Numbered from the stretch's first letter, positions 1 to 8,864 are shown. The stretch is DNA of 64,000 nt from Sporolactobacillus shoreicorticis (GCF_024125445.1 NZ_JAMXWM010000005.1:157761-221760); one strand, 5' to 3'. Program-made: numbers and translations. Notes: generated by a model from the letters alone, not told the origin.

Positions 1-1
1 A

Positions 2-235
2 GCTTTCGATTGGGTGAAAAGTGTGAACTCGGCGGTACACTGGATAGAGCACGCGCGGTGGGTTACCGATGGAAAATATTATACATCCTCTGGCATTTCT
101 GCAGGTATTGATATGACGCTGGGCTTCATTGCCGACCAATATGGCTCTGAACAGGCTTCGGATATTGCTCACGGTATTGAGTATGTCTGGAACAGCGACA
201 AAACCAACGATCCATTTTCAAGAAAAAAGTATTGA
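2..235 (+). CDS. DJ-1/PfpI family protein, C-terminal part (5' end outside window)
   Basis: The frame is open from base 2 and ends at TGA 233-235, so only the last 77 or so residues are present. The pattern AFDWV, then W-hE-ARWV-DG-YYTSSG-SAG-DM-LGF, is the C-terminal half of DJ-1/PfpI (class I glutamine-amidotransferase-like) proteins of the type that resembles isonitrile hydratase and AraC-linked GATase domains. The nucleophilic-elbow Cys lies upstream of the window. Family members are cytoplasmic and mostly of unknown substrate. An internal GTG at base 14 gives a shorter frame but is not a plausible start. The call is sure at the family level only. Confidence 0.8.
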   Translation, partial: AFDWVKSVNSAVHWIEHARWVTDGKYYTSSGISAGIDMTLGFIADQYGSEQASDIAHGIEYVWNSDKTNDPFSRKKY

Positions 236-273
236 AGCAGCGACTATCGCTTTTTAATTGGATGTTCTGCCGT

Positions 274-302
274 TTGACAACAGCGCTTAATTTGATTACA
301 TT
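274..302 (+). promoter_or_regulatory. SigA-type promoter for the vga leader
   Basis: TTGACA at 274-279 is a perfect -35 hexamer. A 17-base spacer separates it from TACATT at 297-302, a four-of-six -10 match. Transcription would begin near base 309 and produce an untranslated leader of about 265 bases before the ABC-F gene. Confidence 0.7.
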
Positions 303-342
303 GAATGTAATCGAATGAACGGAAGGGGTGAACCAAGGGCCG

Positions 343-540
343 ATGAAAAACTAATCCTATTTTTTGAAACCGCCAATTGAAGGTCATGAGCGGCAGGGAA
401 ACCGTACTGCGACTATGCCTTCAAACGGAGTTCGGAATAGGATTGGTGATTCGTAGTCGGCTTGAAAAGATCCTAGTGTCTTTTTGGTGTTCGCCTATAT
501 GTGCAGCCTCCTATTCTGATTGTGGATAGAGGGCTTTTTT
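343..540 (+). promoter_or_regulatory. leader attenuator of the ABC-F gene, with a three-codon upstream ORF
   Basis: The leader holds three segments that can pair in two exclusive ways. AATCCTATT (353-361) is perfectly complementary to AATAGGATT (436-444). The overlapping GAATAGGA (435-442) is perfectly complementary to TCCTATTC (509-516), which is the 5' arm of the terminator at 505-540. A tiny ORF, ATG AAA AAC TAA (343-354), possibly extended from GTG 328, ends exactly on the first segment. A ribosome held on it would hide 353-361 and free 435-442 to break the terminator. Known: ribosome-mediated attenuation is described for vga(A) and other ABC-F genes. Inferred: the same logic operates here. 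Confidence 0.7.
505..540 (+). terminator. intrinsic terminator inside the vga leader
   Basis: The 12-base arms 505-516 and 524-535 pair with one mismatch around a 7-base loop, and six T follow. The terminator lies upstream of the coding region, so it is regulatory rather than the end of an operon. Confidence 0.8.
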
Positions 541-576
541 GTGTCCCTCTGATTACGGAAAGATGGGGATGATTGG

Positions 577-2145
577 ATGATCTTGTTAGAAGCTCACAGC
601 ATAAAACACTACGTTAAGGACCGTTTGTTACTCGATATTGATCAGCTGCGCATCCAACAAAAGGATCGGATTGGACTTGTTGGACGAAACGGATGCGGGA
701 AAACAACATTGCTCAATATCTTAGCAGAGGAAATCGTACCTGAAAAGGGAACGGTCATTCGACACGTGTCATGTGAACTGTTGCCGCAGTTAAAGCGGAC
801 GGATACGACCAAAAGCGGCGGGGAAGTCACTCAGGAGTACATTCAAAAGGCGCTGCTACGCAATCCAGAGCTGTTGCTCGCGGATGAGCCGACAACGAAT
901 TTGGATACGGATCACATTGAATGGCTGGAAAAGAAACTGAAGACGTGGCAAGGCGCTCTGGTGATCGTTTCGCATGATCGTGCCTTTCTAGATGCGTTGT
1001 GCACGACAATATGGGAAATTGAAGATGGCAAGCTGAGTCTATATACCGGCAATTACAGCTCATACGAAAAGCAAAAAGAAGCGATGCATGCCGAGCAGCG
1101 ACATGCATACGAGAATTATGAGAAAAAGAAGCGACAGCTCGAAGAAGCGTTGAAATTAAAAGAGGAAAAGGCGGAACGGGCGACGAAAAAGCCAAAAAAT
1201 TTGAGTGGCTCCGAAGCAAGGATTACAGGAGCAAAGCCTTATTTCGCTAAAAAGCAAAAAAAATTGCAGACAACAGCGAACGCAATTGAAACACGATTGG
1301 AAAAACTGGAAAAGGTAGAAAAGGTTAAGGAAACGCAGCTGCTTAAGATGAACTTGCCCAATGTAGAGACGTTCAAGAATCGAATTATTCTTCGCATGGA
1401 GGATGTGTCGGGGATGATTGGCGACCGTATTCTTTGGAAGAAAACTCGTTTTCTCGTTCGGGGCGGCGACAAACTGGCCATAATTGGTCCCAATGGCAGC
1501 GGGAAGTCGACATTGCTCAAGAAAATAATCAATCAGGAACCGGGGATCACGCTGTCTCCATCTATGAGGATTGCCTACTTCAGTCAAAATCTCAATATCC
1601 TGGACGAAGAGAAACCGATCATCGAGAACGTCCGCTCGACATCAAAACAGGAAGAAACACTGATTCGAACGGTGCTCGCGAGAATGCATTTTTTCAAGGA
1701 CGATGTTTACAAGCCGGTCGGAGTATTGAGCGGCGGCGAGCGAGTAAAAGTGGCACTGACCAAGCTCTTTCTAAGCGATATGAATACATTGATTCTTGAT
1801 GAACCGACAAATTACCTCGACATGGGAACGGTTACCGCGTTGGAATCGCTGCTTAAAGAGTATGAAGGAAGCGTCATCTTCGTTTCACATGATCGTCGTT
1901 TTATTGAAAATATTGCCACGCGCATAGTGGAAATCCGCAAGCAACAGATTCGGGTGTTTGAAGGAAGCTACAGTCAATTCAAAAAGAACAAACCTAGAAA
2001 AAGGCATGACACCGAGCAAGACAAACGCCTTGTGCTCGAAACGAAAATAGCAGCGGTAATCGGCCGCTTAAGTATCGAGCCGTCAGAAGAACTGGAAAAG
2101 GAATTTCAGCAGCTTCTGAGAAAGAAAAGGGAACTGGATCAATGA
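577..2145 (+). CDS. vga: Vga-type ABC-F ribosomal protection ATPase
   Basis: The 522-residue protein carries two ABC ATPase domains and no membrane segment, so it is a soluble ABC-F protein. Domain 1 has Walker A GRNGCGKTT, the unusual signature KSGGE, and Walker B LLLADEPTTNLD. Domain 2 has GPNGSGKST, LSGGE and LILDEPTNYLD. Between them is the long charged helical linker that enters the ribosomal peptidyl-transferase centre. The KSGGEVT signature, the ATKKPKNLS linker element and the C-terminal RLSIEPSEELE segment are hallmarks I recognise from staphylococcal Vga(A), which has the same length. Known Vga proteins displace lincosamides, streptogramin A and pleuromutilins from ribosomes. The actual drug spectrum here is inference and depends on the linker tip. 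It is preceded by an attenuator leader. Confidence 0.9.
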   Translation: MILLEAHSIKHYVKDRLLLDIDQLRIQQKDRIGLVGRNGCGKTTLLNILAEEIVPEKGTVIRHVSCELLPQLKRTDTTKSGGEVTQEYIQKALLRNPELLLADEPTTNLDTDHIEWLEKKLKTWQGALVIVSHDRAFLDALCTTIWEIEDGKLSLYTGNYSSYEKQKEAMHAEQRHAYENYEKKKRQLEEALKLKEEKAERATKKPKNLSGSEARITGAKPYFAKKQKKLQTTANAIETRLEKLEKVEKVKETQLLKMNLPNVETFKNRIILRMEDVSGMIGDRILWKKTRFLVRGGDKLAIIGPNGSGKSTLLKKIINQEPGITLSPSMRIAYFSQNLNILDEEKPIIENVRSTSKQEETLIRTVLARMHFFKDDVYKPVGVLSGGERVKVALTKLFLSDMNTLILDEPTNYLDMGTVTALESLLKEYEGSVIFVSHDRRFIENIATRIVEIRKQQIRVFEGSYSQFKKNKPRKRHDTEQDKRLVLETKIAAVIGRLSIEPSEELEKEFQQLLRKKRELDQ

Positions 2146-2175
2146 ACAACCTCCAATCTGAATTAAAATAAAAAA

Positions 2176-2213
2176 CGCCGACGAGTTCTCCTAAATGAGA
2201 GAAATCGTCGGTG
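2176..2213. terminator. bidirectional terminator between vga and the FtsH-like gene
   Basis: The arms CGCCGACGA (2176-2184) and TCGTCGGTG (2205-2213) pair, extended inward by a partly paired GTTCTC/GAGAGAA. An A-tract on the left supplies the U-run for the minus-strand gene that ends at 2222. The plus strand has only a short T-rich stretch. Confidence 0.7.
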
Positions 2214-2221
2214 TTTGATGT

Positions 2222-3928
2222 TTATTCTTTCTCATTAATCGGCTTTTTCGTGTCGTCGGATGTTTCTACTAATGCTTTGATTTCAGGTGCCGCAGGTCGT
2301 TCGTGACCATATAGATTAACATAGAGGGCATTAATTTCTTCACCGGTGAGGTCGCCGCGTGTTAATAGTTCTCTGGAAATGGCATGAACGAATTCAGTGT
2401 GGTCTTCAATTAATAACTTCACTTGACTCATCTGATCATTCAGCAGTTTGTTGATTTTTGGACGCAGCTGCTTGAGCGCATCCTGCTGGGAGCCGACTGA
2501 GAGCCAGCTGAACAGTTCATCGCCCATCCCTACCGCTCCAAGATAGGCGCCAGCAAGCTGGGTTGCCTGCTGCAGATCGGAGGTAACCCCGTTTAATTTT
2601 TTCCCTAAAAAGAGTTCTTCGGAAGCACGCGAGGCCAGGCACACTTGAATCTCGGCCAGCATTTCGCTGTCACTTTGATTGTAACGCTCATGAGTCGGTT
2701 TTGTAGCCGCTAAACCGAGCGCGCTGCCGCGACGAATGATAGTGACTTTCCAAACGCGCTCATGAGGCTTCAGTAAGTACTGGGCAACCGCATGGCCCGC
2801 CTCGTGATAGGCAACGTTTCGTTTCTCATCGTCATTCATTGAGCGGAGCGGCTGTTTCAGCCCCCACTCATAGGTTTCCATGGCCGCTCTGAAATCATCA
2901 TAGTTGGCACTTTTTGCGCCGCGCTGATGCGCAAGGACAATCGCTTCGTTCACAATATGTTTGATTTGTGCCGGACTGTAGCCAATGGTGTCTAATGCCG
3001 CTTTTTGCGGAGTCAGGGTGCTGTCGCGATTGACTTTCTTGAGGTAGTAGTCAAATACATCGACGCGGCCGTCATAGTCAGGCGGATAAACCCACAATTT
3101 GCGGTCAAATCGGCCGGGGCGAAGTAAAGCGGAATCCAGCACATCCGGCAGGTTGGTTGCGCCGATGGTCAGAACAGCTCGGCGTTCTGCCTTTTTGTGC
3201 CGGAGTCCCAGCGCGCGAAACAGTTTGGCAAACCGTGAATGATCAATATTCGGTGGGTCCATTTGCAGCAGAAGTTCGTTGAGCAGACCGGAACCGCCCA
3301 TGCCGAACATCGCGCCAAGTCCTCCTCCGCCTCCGTTTGCTTGCCGCGACATGCCGATTGCGTCAATTTCATCGATGAAAATGATGCAGGCACCATAAGC
3401 TTTTGCGAGCTTGCGAGCTTTTTTATAGAGGTTCATCACTTTAAGGTTGCCAATACCGAAGAACATATTTTGAAAGCTTGGCGCCGAAGCATAGGCGAAA
3501 GGAACCTGAGCTTCATTTGCAATCACCTGAGCGAGATAAGATTTTCCGGTTCCCGGTGGCCCGCAAAGCAGCATTCCGCGGATTGCCTGACCGCCCATTT
3601 TTTTAAAATCTTTTACCCCTCTGAGCAAGGTAACAATGCGTTTGGCATTTTCGACAATTTCCGGATTGCCTCGGTAGTCATTCCAGTTTGATCCGGTCTC
3701 GCCGGGCATGATCCAATAGGTTCGGCCTCTTGCAAGGAACCAAAAGAGAGCAACAAACTGAATGATCATAAAGAGGACAGCAAAGAACAATTGAAAAATC
3801 AGGTTAAATGCTGTCATAGCGATATTCTGAGCAACCTGTCCTCCCGCCCAAATCGCTGTGACAATAATCCCGGCAACAATGAAGAAAATTAATACTTTCC
3901 GCCACATGAGCCAGCGGTATTTTTTCAT
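2222..3928 (-). CDS. FtsH-like membrane AAA+ metalloprotease
   Basis: The protein is 568 residues from the ATG at 3928, preceded by a GGTGGGGAG ribosome binding site. A GTG at 3943 would add five residues but overlaps that site. Two hydrophobic segments lie in the first 75 residues. They are followed by an AAA+ module with Walker A GPPGTGKS, Walker B IIFIDEIDAIG, and the second region of homology GATNLPDVLDSALLRPGRFDR. A peptidase M41 domain has the zinc motif HEAGH and the third-ligand context TSDLQQATQLA. This makes it a membrane-bound ATP-dependent protease. It is shorter than canonical FtsH, has a glycine-rich insert (GGGGG to GMGG) after Walker B, and lacks the usual extracytoplasmic domain between its two membrane segments, so it is probably a paralogue rather than the housekeeping FtsH. 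Confidence 0.88.
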   Translation of the reverse strand: MKKYRWLMWRKVLIFFIVAGIIVTAIWAGGQVAQNIAMTAFNLIFQLFFAVLFMIIQFVALFWFLARGRTYWIMPGETGSNWNDYRGNPEIVENAKRIVTLLRGVKDFKKMGGQAIRGMLLCGPPGTGKSYLAQVIANEAQVPFAYASAPSFQNMFFGIGNLKVMNLYKKARKLAKAYGACIIFIDEIDAIGMSRQANGGGGGLGAMFGMGGSGLLNELLLQMDPPNIDHSRFAKLFRALGLRHKKAERRAVLTIGATNLPDVLDSALLRPGRFDRKLWVYPPDYDGRVDVFDYYLKKVNRDSTLTPQKAALDTIGYSPAQIKHIVNEAIVLAHQRGAKSANYDDFRAAMETYEWGLKQPLRSMNDDEKRNVAYHEAGHAVAQYLLKPHERVWKVTIIRRGSALGLAATKPTHERYNQSDSEMLAEIQVCLASRASEELFLGKKLNGVTSDLQQATQLAGAYLGAVGMGDELFSWLSVGSQQDALKQLRPKINKLLNDQMSQVKLLIEDHTEFVHAISRELLTRGDLTGEEINALYVNLYGHERPAAPEIKALVETSDDTKKPINEKE

Positions 3929-4253
3929 GGTCTCACTCCCCACCTATTTTTGTTCGTCCATTCTCAAGGAATGAGATAATGGCAGAAAAATTATTTTTTG
4001 TATACTTGAAAGCTTTTTAGATCACTCCGATTGAAGAGGTGCGCAAAAGCGAAGCGACATAAAGGCTCAAATCAAATATCAGTTTATTATAATAATAATA
4101 GCTTAAGGAATAATTAACACAAGATTGAACTGAAACAAATAATTGTCAGCGGATTTCATGTCATTACTGGAATTTTTTATTTTACAGAACACGTTTCTAT
4201 GCTATTTTTACTTTATCAAAATAAATAGGTACATCTTAGAGGAGGATATAACT

Positions 4254-5408
4254 TTGAAGTATTCAAATAAAGTGGCGGCGATTCAGTCTTCGCCGATTCG
4301 AGAGATGATGGTGCGTGCGGCACAGATCAACGATGTGATTTCGTTTGCAGTCGGCGAACCGGATTTTCTTTCTGCTCCAAACATTATTGAGGCAGCGAAA
4401 CGATCTCTTGATGCGGGTGAAACAAAATACGCACCGGGAGCAGGCATGACCAAGCTTAGAGAGGTCTATGTACGTTATTTAGAAGCGACAATCGGCGTTT
4501 CCTATGATATAGAAAACTGCCTTGTGACAACTGGTGGTATGGGTGCGCTATTTCTCGGCCTGACCTCACTTCTGAATCCTGGTGATGAGGTCATCTTCAG
4601 CTCGCCGTACTGGACCAATTATGGTCAGCAAATTGTTCTTTGCGGAGGCACTCCGGTTTGTATCGATGTATCGGAAGCAAATGAATTTGTTATGTCGGCG
4701 GATGACTTGCGTCGAGCAATCACACCAAAATCGAAAGTGATTCTGCTTAATTCTCCAAGCAATCCGACCGGTAGCGTGATGAATAGGGATTTGCTCCGTG
4801 AGATCGCAGAAATTGCTAAGAAGCAAGACCTTTTTGTTATCAGCGACGAGGTGTACCGCCACATCCTTTTCGATGGTCAGGACTATACGAGCATTGCCTC
4901 TTTTCCTGGTATGAAGAAGCGAACACTCATTGTCGACAGCTGTTCGAAAACGCATGCGATGACCGGGTTCCGAGTAGGTTTTGCCACCGGACCTGCTGAT
5001 TTAATTGATGAAATGACTAAAATTACTGAGGATGTCTGGAGCTGTGTTAATTCCTCTGCCCAGTATGCGGCGATTGAGGCCTTTACGAATGGTGCGGAGT
5101 ATCGGGAAATGATGGTTAAAGAATATGAAAGAAGGCGTAATTATATCTATGAACGAATAAACACGATGGATAAAATTTCCTGCATTAAACCAATGGGTGC
5201 GTTTTACCTTTTTGCAAACATCAAGGATACAGGTCTTTCAGCGAAGGAATTCTGCGACCGACTTTTGGACGAGCAGCATGTTGCTGTGGTACCTGGAGAT
5301 AACTTCGGCAGCAATGCTTCCGGATACATCCGCATCTCCTACGCTACATCCATGGAGAAAATCAGCGAAGGAATGGATCGGATTGAAACGTTTATCCGCA
5401 GACAATGA
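4254..5408 (+). CDS. class I/II PLP-dependent aminotransferase
   Basis: Translation starts at TTG 4254, nine bases after a strong GAGGAGGA site; upstream in-frame codons have no such site. The 384-residue protein is a fold-type I aminotransferase. Visible landmarks are VGEPDF near the N-terminus, NSPSNPTG (substrate/PLP contacts), SDEVYRHILFDG, and the PLP-lysine context CSKTHAMTGFRVGF. The C-terminal domain shows MGAFYLFANI and RISYATS. The family includes aspartate, aromatic and branched-chain transaminases; sequence alone does not settle the substrate. The aspartokinase gene follows about 195 bases downstream on the same strand, so a role in aspartate-family amino acid metabolism is possible but unproven. 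Confidence 0.88.
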   Translation: MKYSNKVAAIQSSPIREMMVRAAQINDVISFAVGEPDFLSAPNIIEAAKRSLDAGETKYAPGAGMTKLREVYVRYLEATIGVSYDIENCLVTTGGMGALFLGLTSLLNPGDEVIFSSPYWTNYGQQIVLCGGTPVCIDVSEANEFVMSADDLRRAITPKSKVILLNSPSNPTGSVMNRDLLREIAEIAKKQDLFVISDEVYRHILFDGQDYTSIASFPGMKKRTLIVDSCSKTHAMTGFRVGFATGPADLIDEMTKITEDVWSCVNSSAQYAAIEAFTNGAEYREMMVKEYERRRNYIYERINTMDKISCIKPMGAFYLFANIKDTGLSAKEFCDRLLDEQHVAVVPGDNFGSNASGYIRISYATSMEKISEGMDRIETFIRRQ

Positions 5409-5602
5409 TAAACTTTTTCAGGAATTCAAAGCATCCGTCGTGTTACGATAGCCGTTTGAAGCAGCCCAAGCATTGGCGGGTCGTTCGGAAATTGAAAGTG
5501 AATTTTAAAAAAGTATGAAAAAAGGTTTGATTCTTTTTCTAAAATAAGTAATACTAGGGGTACATTTTCAGACATTTACTAAAATTAGGGGTTGCCGGAA
5601 AA

Positions 5603-6964
5603 ATGAAGGTCGTTAAATTTGGCGGAAGCTCACTCGCTTCCGGAGCACAAGTTGAGAAAGTCTATCATATTATCGCAGCTGATCCTGAGCGGAAAATCGT
5701 GGTTGTTTCGGCACCGGGAAAACGTTATTCGGATGATATTAAGGTCACCGATTTATTAATCGGCTGTGCAGAAAAATATCTTAAAGGACAGGATGCACAT
5801 CAGTTGGTTGAAGCGATACTGAGCAGATATGAAAGCATCGCTCAAGAACTGCATCTTTCAAATGAAGTGATTAGAAAAATATCGGATGATCTTCTAACCT
5901 TGCTGAGCGGTGACAAATCGAATCCCGCATCGTTCATTGAAGCAGTGAAGGCGAGTGGTGAGGACAATAACGCCAAACTGATCGCGGCAGCCCTGAAACA
6001 TAAAGGTTTGGATGCGCATTATGTTTCACCTAAGGAAGCCGGACTTCTAGTGAGCAATGATCCGGGTAATGCTCGAGTACTGTCTCAATCGTATGAACGG
6101 CTCTATGAGTTAAGAAACAGACCGGGCATTACCGTTTTTCCAGGATTTTTCGGTTACAACACAAACGGTGATGTCGTAACTTTTTCCCGCAGTGGTTCGG
6201 ATATTACCGGATCGATTCTGGCAAATGGGGTTAAAGCCGAACTTTATGAGAATTTCACAGATGTTGATGCGGTGCATGCAGTGAATCCGAATATTGTGCA
6301 TCATCCAAAGGAAATTCGCGAACTGACCTACCGTGAAATGCGTGAACTTTCTTATGGAGGCTTTTCTGTTTTTCATGACGAAGCGCTTATCCCGGCATTT
6401 CGCGCGGGTATTCCGGTCAATGTGAAAAACACGAATAACCCGGAGGCGCCGGGAACAAGAATTGTGAGTGCAAGGAAGAATACAGACGGTCCCGTTGTAG
6501 GGATTGCCAGCGATGATAAATTTTGCAGCATTTATGTAGGAAAATATTTAATGAATAGAGAAATTGGATTCGGACGGAAAATTCTATTGATTTTAGAGGA
6601 ATTCGGCCTATCCTTTGAACATATTCCATCAGGCATTGACGATATGACGGTTATTGTCCGGCAGAATCAAATGGAAGAAAAGGTTGAAAAAAAGATTATG
6701 CAAAGGATTATGGCCGATCTTGATGCAGATGAGGTTCGGGTTGAGCATGATCTTGCCCTTATCATGCTGGTTGGTGAGGGAATGCGTCAAAAGGTTGGGA
6801 CAATGGCGAGAGCATCGCGGGCGCTCGCTGATGCAAAGATTAACATTGAAATGATTAATCAGGGCTCCTCCGAAACGAGTATGATGTTCAGTGTAAAGGA
6901 AGCTGTTGAGAGGAAAGCTGTCCAGGCACTGTATCATGAATTTTTTGCTGAAGTGCGCGTGTGA
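5603..6964 (+). CDS. yclM: aspartate kinase, YclM-like (aspartokinase III type)
   Basis: The 453-residue protein begins MKVVKFGGSSLASG, the aspartokinase nucleotide-binding signature, and continues with VVVSAPGK, SGSDITGSILA and FTDVDAV. The C-terminal third contains two ACT regulatory repeats (around residues 300-450, for example GTMARASRALADAKINIEMI). Length and sequence agree with Bacillus subtilis YclM, one of three aspartokinases there. The enzyme phosphorylates L-aspartate, the first step toward lysine, threonine, methionine and diaminopimelate. Both ACT units imply allosteric inhibition by an aspartate-family amino acid. No lysine riboswitch or T-box is apparent upstream. A clear terminator follows. 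Confidence 0.93.
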   Translation: MKVVKFGGSSLASGAQVEKVYHIIAADPERKIVVVSAPGKRYSDDIKVTDLLIGCAEKYLKGQDAHQLVEAILSRYESIAQELHLSNEVIRKISDDLLTLLSGDKSNPASFIEAVKASGEDNNAKLIAAALKHKGLDAHYVSPKEAGLLVSNDPGNARVLSQSYERLYELRNRPGITVFPGFFGYNTNGDVVTFSRSGSDITGSILANGVKAELYENFTDVDAVHAVNPNIVHHPKEIRELTYREMRELSYGGFSVFHDEALIPAFRAGIPVNVKNTNNPEAPGTRIVSARKNTDGPVVGIASDDKFCSIYVGKYLMNREIGFGRKILLILEEFGLSFEHIPSGIDDMTVIVRQNQMEEKVEKKIMQRIMADLDADEVRVEHDLALIMLVGEGMRQKVGTMARASRALADAKINIEMINQGSSETSMMFSVKEAVERKAVQALYHEFFAEVRV

Positions 6965-6977
6965 GAAAAATAGTTAG

Positions 6978-7013
6978 AGAAGAGTCTTCCCTTGCGGTGG
7001 CTCTTCTTTTTTT
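6978..7013 (+). terminator. terminator after the aspartokinase gene
   Basis: AGAAGAGTC (6978-6986) pairs with GGCTCTTCT (6999-7007) with one G-U pair, followed by a T-run to 7013. Confidence 0.85.
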
Positions 7014-7099
7014 ATGTATTTTTATGTTGAGAAACAGCAGAATATCAATTTTAACGGGATTCAGAACAAAATGAAAACTCAAATGAACAGGCGACTCGT

Positions 7100-7816
7100 T
7101 TACTTCAATCCGTCCTTCGGTACATGCCAATTCTGCAAGAGGTTTAAGAGCGAGTTCTTAGCGGCTGATTGGCGGCCACTAAATACCGCCTCAATGGCAT
7201 AGGCGTGCTCCTGTCCGTAAATGATCACCCAAAATTCATAAGCAGCAGCCGAAGAATGGGCGGCCGCCGGTTGCTCGCGTTTACTGAGACTCAGATCTGC
7301 TTTTCCTGCTGAAGTAGCTATTGTTTCATCACTGACAATCGACGAATGATTACTGATCGTGTAGGCGTGCACATCGGAATTGGAGCTGCCCTTTGGAATA
7401 TCTGCAGCGGTAAACTGGATGAACAGATCGTTCCACTTTCCCGGATGCCTTTCCGTAACGATTTTTTCATTTGGAAGCCTTAGCGTGACATTAAATCGGA
7501 TCAATCGGCACCTTGACACGACTTTACTTTGTTTTTTATGTGACTGCTGCTTAGGGATGCTTGGATGAGCATTGTTGACACTTCTGCTGTCGTGATCCGC
7601 CCGGATATTAAATGCAGTGATTGCGATCAGGAAAACAAGTGCAAGAATGGCAACGCTGTTTATCAATACGGTTAAGGTTCTGTGCCAGGCAGGGCGCAGT
7701 GCTTTTTCACCTTTCTTTTACCAATGGTTGATGACGGATTGGTACATTATTTGTTTGCGTTTATCCGAAATAGTCAGCTTCGGCATCTGTCTCAATAAGT
7801 GATCAAGCTTATTCAT
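7100..7816 (-). pseudogene. anti-sigma-factor-like membrane protein interrupted by an in-frame stop
   Basis: ATG at 7816 follows a GGAGGC site and encodes MNKLDHLLRQMPKLTISDKR and 12 more residues, then hits TAA at 7718-7720. The same frame continues without a shift through KKGEKALRPAWHRTLTVL, one membrane segment (NSVAILALVFLIAITAF) and an extracytoplasmic domain of about 165 residues ending at 7100. The arrangement of a short cytoplasmic N-terminus, one membrane helix and an external domain, in a gene whose start overlaps a sigma factor remnant, is that of ECF anti-sigma factors. A TTG at 7666 could start a truncated product but lacks a good site. A nonsense mutation is the simplest explanation; a sequencing error at the TAA is the alternative. 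Confidence 0.7.
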
Positions 7817-7983
7817 AATTAGCCTCCTTCAACCTCTTCTGCAATACGGTTCGAGCATGGTGGCAGATGGAACGTATTTTACTCTTGCTCCAGTTTAAGA
7901 TCTCTGCCGTTTCCGCAATGGTTAAAATAAATCAGATCGTGTTTCAGATCATCGCAATAAAGATAAAACCAGTCGGAGATCAT
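7809..7983 (-). pseudogene. ECF sigma factor remnant with internal deletion
   Basis: ATG 7983 opens MISDWFYLYCDDLKHDLIYF, typical of the start of sigma region 2. In another frame the sequence then reads ETAEILNWSKSKIRSICHHA and RTVLQKRLKEANYE, a clear sigma region 4 helix-turn-helix. Everything between the two, roughly 100 residues including the rest of region 2, is missing. The stop (7809-7811) overlaps the start of the anti-sigma-like gene, the usual translationally coupled layout. The product cannot be a working sigma factor. Confidence 0.75.
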
Positions 7984-8144
7984 TTTTTTGTTTGCCACCG
8001 TTTGTCCCCACCCCGCGTTCTTATAAATAGTAGACGAATAAATAGACAAAATGATTGCATTTTACAGGAAAATTTTTCTTTAAAAAATAGATTGGCTTTT
8101 GTTTCATGTATACGATCCAAAAAAATCATGTGAGGGGCGATACG

Positions 8145-8843
8145 GTGAGCAAGATTCACATTTTGATTATATCTGTTGCGGCACTTTTTGTTATTTTTCT
8201 AATGGTCGGTTATTTTCTCTATCAGTTTCACGGTTTTCATGATCAAAAGATCTTTGCCGGCGATATGGACCGTGATCACATCAGCAATGAATTTGATGCG
8301 GATACAGACGGTGATGGAAACGTGAATTTAAAAGATACGGATGCGAACAACAACGGAAAATCCAATAAACAGGATATTGTTTCCGGAGCGAAACGCCTCG
8401 CAGGTGTCCTCTACGATCCGCTTAAAGGTGGTCATGGAAATATAGGCGGAAAGATGGGATTTATTGTCTGTATCGATGTTCCGCGGATTGCTTATGCGGA
8501 TGCGGGCATCTCACTTGATCAGCTCCTCAAAAATGATTACGCGCAGCACCCCAATCACTATCAGACTCAAAATGGAACCAATACGCCTGCGACACCATAC
8601 TTTTATCGTCGGGTACGCAATGTGTATGATTATGCAAAAGCCAATGGAATGCTTGTTCGCCGGGCATCGAAGCCAAAAATCGGAGATATTGTTTTTTACA
8701 GCAGATATCATGCCACACTTGTTGTCGGTACACATAAGGATGGCACCTATGATGAAGTATCCGCGAGTCCTGAAAAAATTTACACGAGGGAGAATTTGCA
8801 TAAAAAATGGAAGGTTCGTGATGTCGCCCGATTGCTGAATTGA
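8145..8843 (+). CDS. membrane-anchored DUF1287-like protein with acidic calcium-type repeats
   Basis: GTG 8145 is chosen because GAGGGGCGA precedes it; an upstream in-frame ATG (8106) has no ribosome binding site. The 232-residue protein has one N-terminal membrane helix (about residues 5-27). An Asp/Asn-rich segment of about 40 residues follows (DMDRDHISNEFDADTDGDG, then DTDANNNG), resembling thrombospondin-3/EF-hand loops that bind Ca2+. Its C-terminal region resembles DUF1287: GFIVCIDVPRIAY, later KIGDIVFYSRYHATLVVG, with a Cys and a His in positions like those of NlpC/P60-fold hydrolases. A cell-wall role on the outer membrane face is inferred. The calcium-binding claim rests only on the repeat pattern. 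Confidence 0.7.
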   Translation: MSKIHILIISVAALFVIFLMVGYFLYQFHGFHDQKIFAGDMDRDHISNEFDADTDGDGNVNLKDTDANNNGKSNKQDIVSGAKRLAGVLYDPLKGGHGNIGGKMGFIVCIDVPRIAYADAGISLDQLLKNDYAQHPNHYQTQNGTNTPATPYFYRRVRNVYDYAKANGMLVRRASKPKIGDIVFYSRYHATLVVGTHKDGTYDEVSASPEKIYTRENLHKKWKVRDVARLLN

Positions 8844-8864
8844 GCTCTGTGTTGCGCTATTGGT

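Noticed and set aside
5409..5602. lysine riboswitch before the aspartokinase gene
   Set aside because: No conserved lysine-riboswitch core or terminator in the 194 bases.
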